Source: JAVMKJ01 sp031732875 (GTDB lineage Bacteria > Pseudomonadota > Gammaproteobacteria > Competibacterales > Competibacteraceae). Taken from it: DNA of 9,026 nt. Both the position numbers and the translations under genes were made by a program. A model generated the notes under the pieces. That model was not told the DNA's origin and searched no databases. It saw only the letters and a program-made list of their open reading frames with translations. The stretch covers positions 1 through 9,026 of the forward strand of contig JAVMKL010000022.1 of the NCBI GenBank assembly GCA_031732875.1, read 5' to 3'. Below, piece after piece: positions 1 through 6,826 of the stretch. Each line of letters opens with the position of its first letter. Position 1 is the stretch's first letter.

Positions 1-1112
<1,112 letters not shown>

Positions 1113-1160
1113 TCCAGGTTCGATTTCCAAAGATCGCGATAACGACAACCTCGATCCACA

Positions 1161-1189
1161 CCCGGCCCTCTCTGGAGGGCCGGGTTTTT
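1161..1189 (+). terminator. Rho-independent terminator of acs
   Basis: A perfect 10-bp GC-rich stem (1161-1170 CCCGGCCCTC pairing with 1175-1184 GAGGGCCGGG) has a TCTG tetraloop and is followed directly by TTTTT at 1185-1189. It lies 48 nt after the acs stop codon. The T-tract is only on the + strand side; the left flank has no A-run, so it should not work as well for the leftward gene. That gene's own stop codon begins at the last T. Confidence 0.93.
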
Positions 1190-2064
1190 CATTGCCCGGT
1201 GCCCGCCTCGCGCGCACCGGTTTCATCGATCCAGGCGCTCACCAACCGGGCGGGCGTGAGATCGAAATATACGTTGCGCACCGTCACGCCGGGCCAGTGG
1301 GGCGCGCCCAGTTCGGCTGGCGCCATCTCCTCCAGTTCCGGCGGCGGTTCCTCGGCCGCACGCCATTTGAAGCTCTCGCAGCAAACGTAGAACGGCACGC
1401 GATGCTCGCGCGCTGCCAGAGCCAACAGGCCGGTTCCGGCCTTGTTGATCACGGAGCCATCGGCCAGCACGCTGTCGGCGCCGACCAGCACCGCGTCGGC
1501 CCGGGCGACGAACAGCCCCATCTGCGCGTCGGTGATGTAGACGGCCGGCACCTTCCAGGCCGAGAGCCGCTCCGCCAGCCTCCCGCCTTCATTGAGAGGC
1601 CGCGATTCGGTCACGATCATCCGCAGGCCGGCGTCCTCGAGCAACCGGCAGACCTCCATTACGGTCGAGCTGAAACTGTGGGTCATCACGGTCCGACCGG
1701 GGCCGAGCAGGCGGGCGGCATGGGTGGCGCACTCGGTCACCGCCCGCCGCGACGCCGCGATCAGCGCCTCCGCCCGTTCGGCCGCCGAGCGGCGCGCGAG
1801 GGCCGGTTCGATCCTGGCGTCGCTGTTCAGCCCTTCCCGCCAGCGACGCAGCAGATTTTGAATGGGCGCCATGCTGGGCCGGGCCAGGGCCAGCCTGTCG
1901 GCCAGGGCCAGCAACTGCTCCCGCAAGTCGGTCGCATCGACCGCCGGCAGGGTTCGCGCCGCATCCGCCAGAATCGCCAGACAGCGGCGGGCCAACTCAC
2001 TGGCCCCGCTCGTGCGGTCATCTCGAATTTCCGCAATCGCAAGGTTGAATTGCGTAAGGCTCAT
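1189..2064 (-). CDS. eIF-2B alpha/ribose-1,5-bisphosphate isomerase-fold protein
   Basis: A 291-aa cytoplasmic protein of the eIF-2B alpha/beta/delta superfamily, which also includes MtnA and ribose-1,5-bisphosphate isomerase. The N-terminal 100 residues are helical and rich in Ala, Leu and Arg. The Rossmann-like C-terminal half has the family signatures VMTHSFSS (126-133), TESRPLNEGG (152-161), ITDAQMG (177-183), VGADSV (194-199), NKAGT (207-211) and VCCESFK (227-233). The isomerase catalytic Asp is kept (D197), but the catalytic Cys expected in the THC-type loop is Ser130, so isomerase activity is doubtful. The closest loop I recall is that of eIF2B-alpha (THAYS). The start is ATG at 2062-2064 with only a weak GAG just upstream. 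The leader carries an inverted repeat CTCAA-AA-TTGAG at 2067-2078. It stands alone, convergent with acs, and its substrate is unknown. Confidence 0.85.
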   Translation of the reverse strand: MSLTQFNLAIAEIRDDRTSGASELARRCLAILADAARTLPAVDATDLREQLLALADRLALARPSMAPIQNLLRRWREGLNSDARIEPALARRSAAERAEALIAASRRAVTECATHAARLLGPGRTVMTHSFSSTVMEVCRLLEDAGLRMIVTESRPLNEGGRLAERLSAWKVPAVYITDAQMGLFVARADAVLVGADSVLADGSVINKAGTGLLALAAREHRVPFYVCCESFKWRAAEEPPPELEEMAPAELGAPHWPGVTVRNVYFDLTPARLVSAWIDETGAREAGTGQ

Positions 2065-2120
2065 TGCTCAAAATTGAGTGGTAGGATAAGAAAAATCCGG
2101 CATCGACCCGTACAAACGCC

Positions 2121-2220
2121 NNNNNNNNNNNNNNNNNNNNNNNNNNNNNNNNNNNNNNNNNNNNNNNNNNNNNNNNNNNNNNNNNNNNNNNNNNNNNNNN
2201 NNNNNNNNNNNNNNNNNNNN
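2121..2220. other. Assembly gap (100 N)
   Basis: Exactly 100 undetermined bases, the usual placeholder for a scaffold join of unknown true length. It falls in the divergent spacer between the leftward eIF2B-like gene and the rightward acidic-protein gene, so their promoters, and possibly another small gene or repeat, may be hidden there. Any reading frame crossing it is meaningless. Confidence 0.98.
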
Positions 2221-2253
2221 CCGGCATACTCCATTCGAGGCAGGAGATCGATC

Positions 2254-2547
2254 ATGAGTGACGTTGATCCCATCATCGGCAATTGGTACCGCAATCAGGA
2301 AACCGGCAACGATTTTGAGGTGGTCGCCATCGACGAAGACGCCCAGACCATCGAGATTCAGTATTTCGACGGCGAACTGGAGGAATTGGATCTGGATTCC
2401 TGGTACGAACTCCCGATCGACTCGATCGAAGCCCCGGAAGACTGGTCCGGCCCCTACGACGAAATGGAACCGGACGATCTGGGCTACGAAGAGGAAGAAG
2501 AGTTCAGCGACGAGAACGACCTGCTCGCCGACCGCAGCGAGGAATGA
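2254..2547 (+). CDS. Highly acidic small protein, DUF6763-like
   Basis: A 97-aa protein with ATG at 2254 preceded by a good SD sequence, AGGAG at 2242-2246, with 7 nt spacing. It ends at TGA 2545-2547. I count 36 Asp/Glu and only 2 Arg and no Lys, so the net charge is near -34. The N-terminal 55 residues look like a small beta-barrel (Tudor/SH3-like) pattern: IGNWYRNQETG, FEVVAID, IEIQYFDGELEELDL, SWYEL. Then come PEDWSGPYDE (61-70) and a disordered acidic tail with five Glu in a row (79-83). There is no signal peptide or membrane segment. From memory it matches a gammaproteobacterial family of unknown function (DUF6763). A role in binding basic partners or mimicking nucleic acid is only a guess from charge. 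Its promoter would lie in or near the sequence gap. Confidence 0.85.
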   Translation: MSDVDPIIGNWYRNQETGNDFEVVAIDEDAQTIEIQYFDGELEELDLDSWYELPIDSIEAPEDWSGPYDEMEPDDLGYEEEEEFSDENDLLADRSEE

Positions 2548-2586
2548 GCCCCGTTCCGGCGCGGTTCTCCGATCTCCGTCACTCGA

Positions 2587-2696
2587 GCCCGCCGCGACCG
2601 GGCGAAAACTTCGGTCAGAGCGCCCGAGCGGGTGTTCGTGTTATCTTGCCGATCCCGGCCGGTGGTTGGGCGTTGGCCAGCGTTCGCGCCGCTGGC
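2587..2696 (+). other. Structured spacer before pssA (hairpins)
   Basis: The 203-bp spacer 2548-2750 holds no convincing gene. It contains a hairpin GCCCG/CGGGC (2587-2591 and 2599-2603, 7-nt loop). It also has a perfect 7-bp hairpin GCCAGCG/CGCTGGC (2676-2682 and 2690-2696, 7-nt loop TTCGCGC). Neither is followed by a T-run, so neither is a classic terminator. TGTTATCTT at 2639-2647 resembles an extended -10 box (TG-N-TATCTT, 4 of 6) without a clear -35. If real, its transcript would begin before the second hairpin and give pssA a structured leader. Confidence 0.3.
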
Positions 2697-2712
2697 TAGC
2701 TTAGCAAGTTCC

Positions 2713-2754
2713 ATGGCGATGAAGGCAAATTCAGTTTTCGATCCAACCCCATGA
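2713..2754 (+). CDS. Possible 13-codon leader ORF overlapping pssA start
   Basis: ATG at 2713 (a second in-frame ATG at 2719) opens a 13-codon frame encoding MAMKANSVFDPTP. It ends at TGA 2752-2754, overlapping the pssA ATG (2751-2753) in an ATGA junction. pssA itself shows no SD sequence, so ribosomes ending here could restart on pssA. The leader ORF has only a weak AAG upstream. It may be chance; the overlap geometry is the only support. Confidence 0.2.
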   Translation: MAMKANSVFDPTP

Positions 2755-3578
2755 TCCAAGACAACCCGGAAGTTCGCCGCTCGCGCGGTCTTTACCTGCT
2801 GCCCAACCTGTTCACCACCGCCGCATTGTTCTGCGGCTTCTACGCCATCATCGCCGCCCTGCAAGGTCGCTTCGAGCCCGCCGCCGTCGCGGTGTTCGTG
2901 GCGATGGTACTGGACGGCCTGGATGGCCGGGTCGCCCGCCTGACCCACACCGAAAGCGAATTCGGCGCCCAGTACGACAGCATGGCGGATCTGGTGTCCT
3001 TCGGTCTGGCGCCGGCCCTGATCATGTACGAATGGGCGCTGGGCGCGATGTCGGGCATGGGACCGTTCCTGTCCAAGCTCGGCTGGCTGGCGGCATTCTT
3101 CTACACGGTGATGACAGCGCTGCGGCTGGCTCGCTTCAACGTACAACTCGGTCATACCGACAAGCGCTACTTCATCGGCCTGCCCAGCCCCTCGGCGGCG
3201 GCCATCGTGAGCGGTCTGGTCTGGTTCGGCACCGATCTAGGACTGACCGGTACCCAACTGTTATGGCCGGCACTGGTCGTCACCATCGGCGCCGGAGCGC
3301 TGATGTTCAGTAACATCCTCTATCTCAGTTTCAAGCAACTCGATCTGCGCGGGCGGGTGCCATTTATCGCCGCGCTGGTCGTCGTACTGATCTTCGTGTT
3401 CACTTCGATCGACCCGCCCAAGGTGCTGTTCGTCGGCTTCCTGCTGTACGGTCTGTCGGGTCCCGTGATGTATCTGGTGCGGTTGCGCCAGCGCGCCCGC
3501 CGCCGGGCTCAAGGGCTTGGCGATCTTCCGGGGGTCAAGCCCCACCACGACCGCGACGCTCCGCCCCCGCCCTCATGA
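2751..3578 (+). CDS. pssA: CDP-diacylglycerol-serine O-phosphatidyltransferase
   Basis: PssA transfers phosphatidyl from CDP-diacylglycerol to L-serine, making phosphatidylserine, the precursor of phosphatidylethanolamine, in the inner membrane. The 275-aa protein has the full CDP-alcohol phosphotransferase signature: D55, D58, G59, A62-R63, G72, D76 and D80. It is thus the integral-membrane type, not the phospholipase-D-like enzyme of E. coli. Hydrophobic segments lie near 15-37, 42-54, 84-101, 107-124, 145-160, 168-192, 204-220 and 225-244. A basic stretch RLRQRARRRAQ and a Pro-rich cytoplasmic tail follow. The ATG at 2751 is the only reasonable start (RGLYLLPNLFT follows soon after). No SD sequence is visible, which makes coupling to the short upstream frame conceivable. 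leuA follows 134 bp downstream, a neighbourhood I recall from other proteobacteria, where ilv genes often precede pssA. Confidence 0.95.
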   Translation: MIQDNPEVRRSRGLYLLPNLFTTAALFCGFYAIIAALQGRFEPAAVAVFVAMVLDGLDGRVARLTHTESEFGAQYDSMADLVSFGLAPALIMYEWALGAMSGMGPFLSKLGWLAAFFYTVMTALRLARFNVQLGHTDKRYFIGLPSPSAAAIVSGLVWFGTDLGLTGTQLLWPALVVTIGAGALMFSNILYLSFKQLDLRGRVPFIAALVVVLIFVFTSIDPPKVLFVGFLLYGLSGPVMYLVRLRQRARRRAQGLGDLPGVKPHHDRDAPPPPS

Positions 3579-3613
3579 AGGGCGCGCGCCGATTCGGATT
3601 TCCGCCCGGTGCG

Positions 3614-3641
3614 ATGACAAACATTTGAATATCGTCATAAT
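3614..3641 (+). promoter_or_regulatory. Candidate sigma70 promoter for leuA
   Basis: A -35-like ATGACA (3614-3619, 5 of 6) and a -10-like CATAAT (3636-3641, 5 of 6) are separated by 16 nt. They sit in a locally AT-rich patch of an otherwise GC-rich region. Transcription would start near 3648, leaving about 65 nt of leader before leuA. I see no Leu-codon-rich leader peptide or terminator/antiterminator pair, so enteric-style attenuation is not supported. Confidence 0.5.
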
Positions 3642-3698
3642 CAATTGCCAAGAACGGCTGGCGCTCCCTCAATCGTCAGCGTGGCGGGCGAACCTCAT

Positions 3699-3703
3699 TG
3701 GAG
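3699..3703 (+). promoter_or_regulatory. leuA ribosome binding site that decides the start
   Basis: TGGAG at 3699-3703 lies 9 nt before the ATG at 3713. An in-frame TTG at 3698 would add MENPA but would bury this SD sequence inside the gene, so the ATG at 3713 is preferred. The protein then begins MNKLIIFDTTLRDGEQ, as the family usually does. Confidence 0.8.
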
Positions 3704-3712
3704 AATCCTGCG

Positions 3713-5245
3713 ATGAACAAGTTAATCATCTTCGACACTACCCTGCGCGACGGCGAACAGAGCCCCGGCGCGTCCATGACCAAGGACGAGAAGGTTCGCA
3801 TCGCCAAGATGTTGGAACGGATGCGGGTGGACGTGATCGAAGCCGGCTTCCCGATCGCCAGCCCCGGCGATTTCGAGGCGGTCCGGGCAGTGGCGCGAGC
3901 GGTCAAGGACAGCGTGGTCTGCGGGCTGGCGCGCGCCGCCGCCGCCGATATCGATCGGGCCGGCGAGGCATTGAAAGAGGCGGCGGCCTGCCGCGTGCAC
4001 ACTTTCATCGCCACCTCGCCGATCCACATGAAGATGAAGCTGCGAATGGAACCGGACCAGGTGGTGGAACGCGCGGTCGAGGCCGTGCGCCGCGCCCGGC
4101 GTTGGACCGACGACGTCGAATTTTCGGCCGAGGACGCCGGCCGTTCGGAACTGGATTTTCTGTGCCGGATCACCGAGGCGGTGATCGAGGCCGGCGCCCG
4201 CACCATCAATATCCCCGACACGGTCGGCTACAACGTTCCCGACCAGTTCGCCCACACCATCCGCGGCCTGATCGAACGGGTGCCGAACGCCGACAAAGCG
4301 GTGTTCTCGGTGCATTGCCATAACGATCTGGGGCTGGCGGTGGCCAACTCGCTGGCGGCGGTGCTGGCCGGGGCGCGGCAGGTCGAATGCACCATCAACG
4401 GCTTGGGCGAACGGGCCGGCAACGCCTCGCTGGAGGAAATCGTGATGGCGGTACGCACCCGCCGCGACGTGTTCCAGCTCGAAACCGGCATCGACACGAC
4501 CCAGATCGTGCCGGCCTCGCGCCTGGTGGCGAACATTACCGGCTTTCCGGTACAGCCCAACAAGGCTATCGTCGGCGCCAACGCCTTCGCCCACGAATCC
4601 GGCATTCATCAGGACGGCGTGCTGAAGCACCGCGAAACCTACGAGATCATGCGCGCCGAGGACGTGGGCTGGACTACCAATCGCATGGTACTGGGCAAGC
4701 ATTCCGGCCGCAACGCTTTCCGCACCCGGTTGGAGGAATTGGGCGTCAACTTCGCTTCCGAAGAGGAGTTGAACGCCACCTTTGCCCGCTTCAAGGAACT
4801 GGCCGACAAAAAGCACGAAATCTACGACGAGGATCTGCAAGCGCTGGTCACCGACGCCTATCTGGCGGCGAACGAACGGGTGAAGCTGCGCTATCTGCGC
4901 GTCTGCTCGGAAACCGGCGAGACTCCACGCGCCCAGGTGACGCTGGCGGTGGACGGGATGGAGCACGGCGCGACCGCCGACGGCGGCGGTCCGGTGGACG
5001 CCTCGTTCAAGGCCATCGAAAGCATTTTGCAAACCGGCACGGACCTCCTGCTGTACTCGGTCAACAACATCACCAGCGGTACGGATGCCCAGGGTGAAGT
5101 CACGGTGCGGGTCGCCAAGGGCGGACGCATTTTCAATGGCCAAGGTGCCGATACCGACATCGTGATCGCCTCGGCCAAAGCGTACGTCAACGCTCTCAAC
5201 AAAGTGCTGCAACCGGTCGAACGGGCGCATCCGCAACTGTTGTGA
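3713..5245 (+). CDS. leuA: 2-isopropylmalate synthase
   Basis: LeuA condenses acetyl-CoA with 2-oxoisovalerate to 2-isopropylmalate, the committed step of leucine synthesis, in the cytoplasm. The 510-aa length is close to the E. coli enzyme. The TIM-barrel catalytic domain (about 1-270) shows FDTTLRDGEQSPG (7-19, with R12 and metal ligand D13), the metal ligands in HCHND (H201, H203), and INGLGERAGN (228-237). The linker subdomains follow, with GANAFAHESGIHQDG (288-302) and LGKHSGRNAF (327-336). The C-terminal regulatory domain, from about 390, has the GGGPVDASFKAIE loop (424-436) that in the family binds leucine for feedback inhibition. All key residues are present, so it should be active and leucine-sensitive. 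It has its own likely promoter, and the uracil-DNA glycosylase gene begins 9 nt after its stop, suggesting co-transcription. Confidence 0.97.
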   Translation: MNKLIIFDTTLRDGEQSPGASMTKDEKVRIAKMLERMRVDVIEAGFPIASPGDFEAVRAVARAVKDSVVCGLARAAAADIDRAGEALKEAAACRVHTFIATSPIHMKMKLRMEPDQVVERAVEAVRRARRWTDDVEFSAEDAGRSELDFLCRITEAVIEAGARTINIPDTVGYNVPDQFAHTIRGLIERVPNADKAVFSVHCHNDLGLAVANSLAAVLAGARQVECTINGLGERAGNASLEEIVMAVRTRRDVFQLETGIDTTQIVPASRLVANITGFPVQPNKAIVGANAFAHESGIHQDGVLKHRETYEIMRAEDVGWTTNRMVLGKHSGRNAFRTRLEELGVNFASEEELNATFARFKELADKKHEIYDEDLQALVTDAYLAANERVKLRYLRVCSETGETPRAQVTLAVDGMEHGATADGGGPVDASFKAIESILQTGTDLLLYSVNNITSGTDAQGEVTVRVAKGGRIFNGQGADTDIVIASAKAYVNALNKVLQPVERAHPQLL

Positions 5246-5254
5246 GCTTTCGTC

Positions 5255-6169
5255 GTGACCGGCAACCGTCAGCGCCAGTATCTGGAGGTACTGGGCGTCC
5301 CGTTGTGGTTACCACGGCGACCGCTGGTCGGGTATCCGCCACCGGTGGCCGGGGCAACTTCAGACCACCCCGGCGCTTCGCACCACCCCTCCTCAGCCAA
5401 GGAGGGGAGCACGCAATATCCTTCCCCGTCGGCCCCGACGATCGATCGAGAGAAACCCCAACCATTGCCCGACCATGATGAGACGCCATCCCTGGATGAC
5501 GACTGGGAACCGGTCGTCGAACCCGACCCCGCTGACCTCTTCCCTCCACCCGCAATCAGCCGCGAGGCGCGGATCGCCCGGCTGGAGTGGGAGGAACTCA
5601 CGGCCGAAGCCCGCCAGTGCCAAGCCTGCGGGCTGTGCGCCACCCGCTCCCAAGTCGTGTTCGGCGTGGGCGACCGCCGAGCGGAATGGCTGGTTGTCGG
5701 CGAGGCGCCAGGCGCCGACGAGGACCGACTCGGCGAGCCGTTCGTCGGTCGGGCCGGCAAACTGCTGAACCCGATGCTGCTCGCTATCGGTCTCCGACGC
5801 GAGCAGGCGTACATCGCCAATATCCTGAAATGCCGCCCGCCCGAAAATCGCGAGCCGACGCCCGGCGAAGCAGTCTGTTGCCGGCCATTCCTGGAACGGC
5901 AGATCGCGCTGATCCAGCCGCGCATCATCCTCGCGGTAGGTCGCATCGCCGCCCAAAACCTGCTGGATACCGACACCCAGATCGGCAAGCTGCGCGGCCG
6001 GGTGCACCGCTTCGGCCCGGCTCGCATTCCGCTGGTCGTCACCTACCATCCGGCCTACCTGTTGCGCTCGCCACGCGAAAAGCGCAAGTCCTGGGATGAC
6101 CTGCGGCTGGCGCGGCGCGCCTTGGCCGCCGAACCGGTCGGTCGGCCAGGTGATCCGCCGCCGCCATGA
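5255..6169 (+). CDS. Family-4 (Fe-S) uracil-DNA glycosylase
   Basis: Predicted to excise uracil from DNA in base-excision repair. The 304-aa protein has a 4Fe-4S cysteine set (C122 and C125 in QCQACGLC, then C193 in LKCRPP and C208/C209). It also has motif A GEAPGADED (149-157), the PFVGRAGKLL stretch (162-171) and motif B HPAYLLR (265-271). The start chosen is GTG at 5255, because RQRQYLEVLGVPLW (5-18) matches a conserved N-terminal element I recall in gammaproteobacterial members; the SD sequence is weak. Residues about 20-105 form a Pro/Ser-rich linker absent from minimal family members, and part of it is encoded by palindromic repeats (5305-5407). It lies 9 nt after leuA and overlaps rimI by 4 nt (ATGA), so translation is probably coupled. 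The function is well supported; the exact start is less certain. Confidence 0.92.
   Translation: MTGNRQRQYLEVLGVPLWLPRRPLVGYPPPVAGATSDHPGASHHPSSAKEGSTQYPSPSAPTIDREKPQPLPDHDETPSLDDDWEPVVEPDPADLFPPPAISREARIARLEWEELTAEARQCQACGLCATRSQVVFGVGDRRAEWLVVGEAPGADEDRLGEPFVGRAGKLLNPMLLAIGLRREQAYIANILKCRPPENREPTPGEAVCCRPFLERQIALIQPRIILAVGRIAAQNLLDTDTQIGKLRGRVHRFGPARIPLVVTYHPAYLLRSPREKRKSWDDLRLARRALAAEPVGRPGDPPPP
5305..5407. repeat. Palindrome cluster inside the glycosylase gene
   Basis: Several inverted repeats are packed into about 100 bp. They are GTGGT-T-ACCAC (5305-5315), CGACC-GCT-GGTCG (5318-5330), CCACCGGTGG (5339-5348), GGCGC-TTC-GCACC with one mismatch (5372-5384), and CCCCTCCT-cagcca-AGGAGGGG with a perfect 8-bp stem (5386-5407). 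The last two, with the intervening CA-rich bases, look like the two-hairpin palindromic repeats scattered between genes in many bacteria, here in frame within a coding region. They encode part of the disordered linker (around PGASHHPSSAKEG). Only one copy is in this window, so repeat status rests on resemblance. Confidence 0.5.
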
Positions 6170-6633
6170 ACGCGTTGCGGGAACCTCGCATCGGCCAGTT
6201 CCGGCGGATGCTCCACGCCGACTTGCGGGAAATCGTCCTGATCGAAAAACGGGCCTACGACTTCGCCTGGACCGAGGGCATTTTCCGGGATTGCATCCGA
6301 GCCGGCTATCACTGCCGGGTGCTGGAAATCCCGCACGGCTCGATCCAGGCCTACGGAGTGATGTCGGCGGCGGCCGGCGAAGCCCACATTCTCAACCTTT
6401 GCGTTCGCCCGGAGTTGCAGGGACGCGGGCTGTCAAGGCAGGTGCTGGATCATCTGCTCGATCTGGCACGCGACGCTCGGGTGCGGACGGTTTTCCTCGA
6501 AGTCCGCCTTTCCAACACTCGCGCCGCGCGACTCTACGCTTCCGGTGGGTTCTGCGAGATCGGAGTACGGCTGGGTTACTATCCCGCCGTCAAGGGACGG
6601 GAAGATGCGCTGGTCATGGCCAAGGAGCTCTGA
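6166..6633 (+). CDS. rimI: Ribosomal protein S18-alanine N-acetyltransferase
   Basis: RimI is a GNAT-fold enzyme that acetylates the N-terminal alanine of ribosomal protein S18 using acetyl-CoA. The 155-aa length is typical of the family. It contains the acetyl-CoA loop RPELQGRGLS (81-90), the substrate and catalytic motif LEVRLSNTRAARLYASGGF (111-129) and the C-terminal REDALVM (145-151). Glu112 and Tyr124 have the same 12-residue spacing as the catalytic Glu103 and Tyr115 of E. coli RimI. The ATG at 6166 overlaps the TGA of the glycosylase gene (ATGA), so it is almost surely read from the same mRNA. A longer N-terminus than E. coli RimI (MNALREPRIGQFRRM) follows from this start. Spacer hairpins follow the gene, but no T-tract terminator. 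Confidence 0.95.
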   Translation: MNALREPRIGQFRRMLHADLREIVLIEKRAYDFAWTEGIFRDCIRAGYHCRVLEIPHGSIQAYGVMSAAAGEAHILNLCVRPELQGRGLSRQVLDHLLDLARDARVRTVFLEVRLSNTRAARLYASGGFCEIGVRLGYYPAVKGREDALVMAKEL

Positions 6634-6634
6634 A

Positions 6635-6744
6635 CGGGCTGGCCCGGCGAATCCAGTTTCCGTTGGAGAAACTGTCCGAACCATTGGGAGAGGCAAGAGC
6701 GACGCCAGCCGGAGCCATGCGAAGGGCGTTCCGGTTGCCGAACG
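6635..6744 (+). other. Hairpins in the rimI-glycosyltransferase spacer
   Basis: The 193-bp spacer 6634-6826 has no supported gene. It contains CGGGC-TG-GCCCG (6635-6646) right after the rimI stop. A perfect 7-bp hairpin CAGTTTC/GAAACTG follows (6654-6660 and 6668-6674, 7-nt loop). The third is a bulged hairpin CGTT-(C)-CGG-TTG-CCG-AACG (6727-6744). None has a T-run, so a Rho-independent terminator is not supported. They could protect the rimI mRNA end or structure a leader for the next gene. Confidence 0.3.
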
Positions 6745-6769
6745 GGAAGCGGGGTTGGGCTCGCCATTC

Positions 6770-6795
6770 ATGCTAGCATTACCTTGCAATATTGC
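6770..6795. promoter_or_regulatory. Two perfect 10-bp palindromes, possible operator
   Basis: ATGCTAGCAT (6770-6779) and GCAATATTGC (6786-6795) are both perfect palindromes. They are separated by 6 bp, with centres 16 bp apart, in an AT-rich pocket about 30 bp before the glycosyltransferase start. The placement suits dimeric regulator sites or a promoter core. No convincing -35/-10 pair could be assigned, and the two half-site sequences differ, so they may bind different proteins or none. Confidence 0.3.
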
Positions 6796-6826
6796 CCCAG
6801 CAACCCATGTCGAACGCACCCACCCC

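Noticed and set aside
2587..2696. Hairpins before pssA as terminators for the acidic-protein gene
   Set aside because: Neither stem is followed by a T-rich tract.
2258..2704. A 148-codon + frame overlapping the acidic-protein gene
   Set aside because: Arg/Ser/Thr-rich out-of-frame translation of the acidic gene and spacer, without an SD sequence or family likeness.
3722..5236. A 504-codon open frame on the minus strand across nearly all of leuA
   Set aside because: It mirrors leuA codon by codon, has low-complexity His/Gly/Arg-rich sequence and no recognisable domain. Such frames are common opposite GC-rich genes.
5255..6169. Starting the glycosylase later, at the catalytic domain
   Set aside because: The RQRQYLEVLGVPLW segment right after GTG 5255 looks conserved in related proteins, so the early start is preferred despite the odd linker.
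6545..6826. Extending the GT2 gene upstream to ATG 6545
   Set aside because: It would overlap the conserved end of rimI, and the added residues show no similarity to glycosyltransferase N-termini; the fold begins just after ATG 6827.
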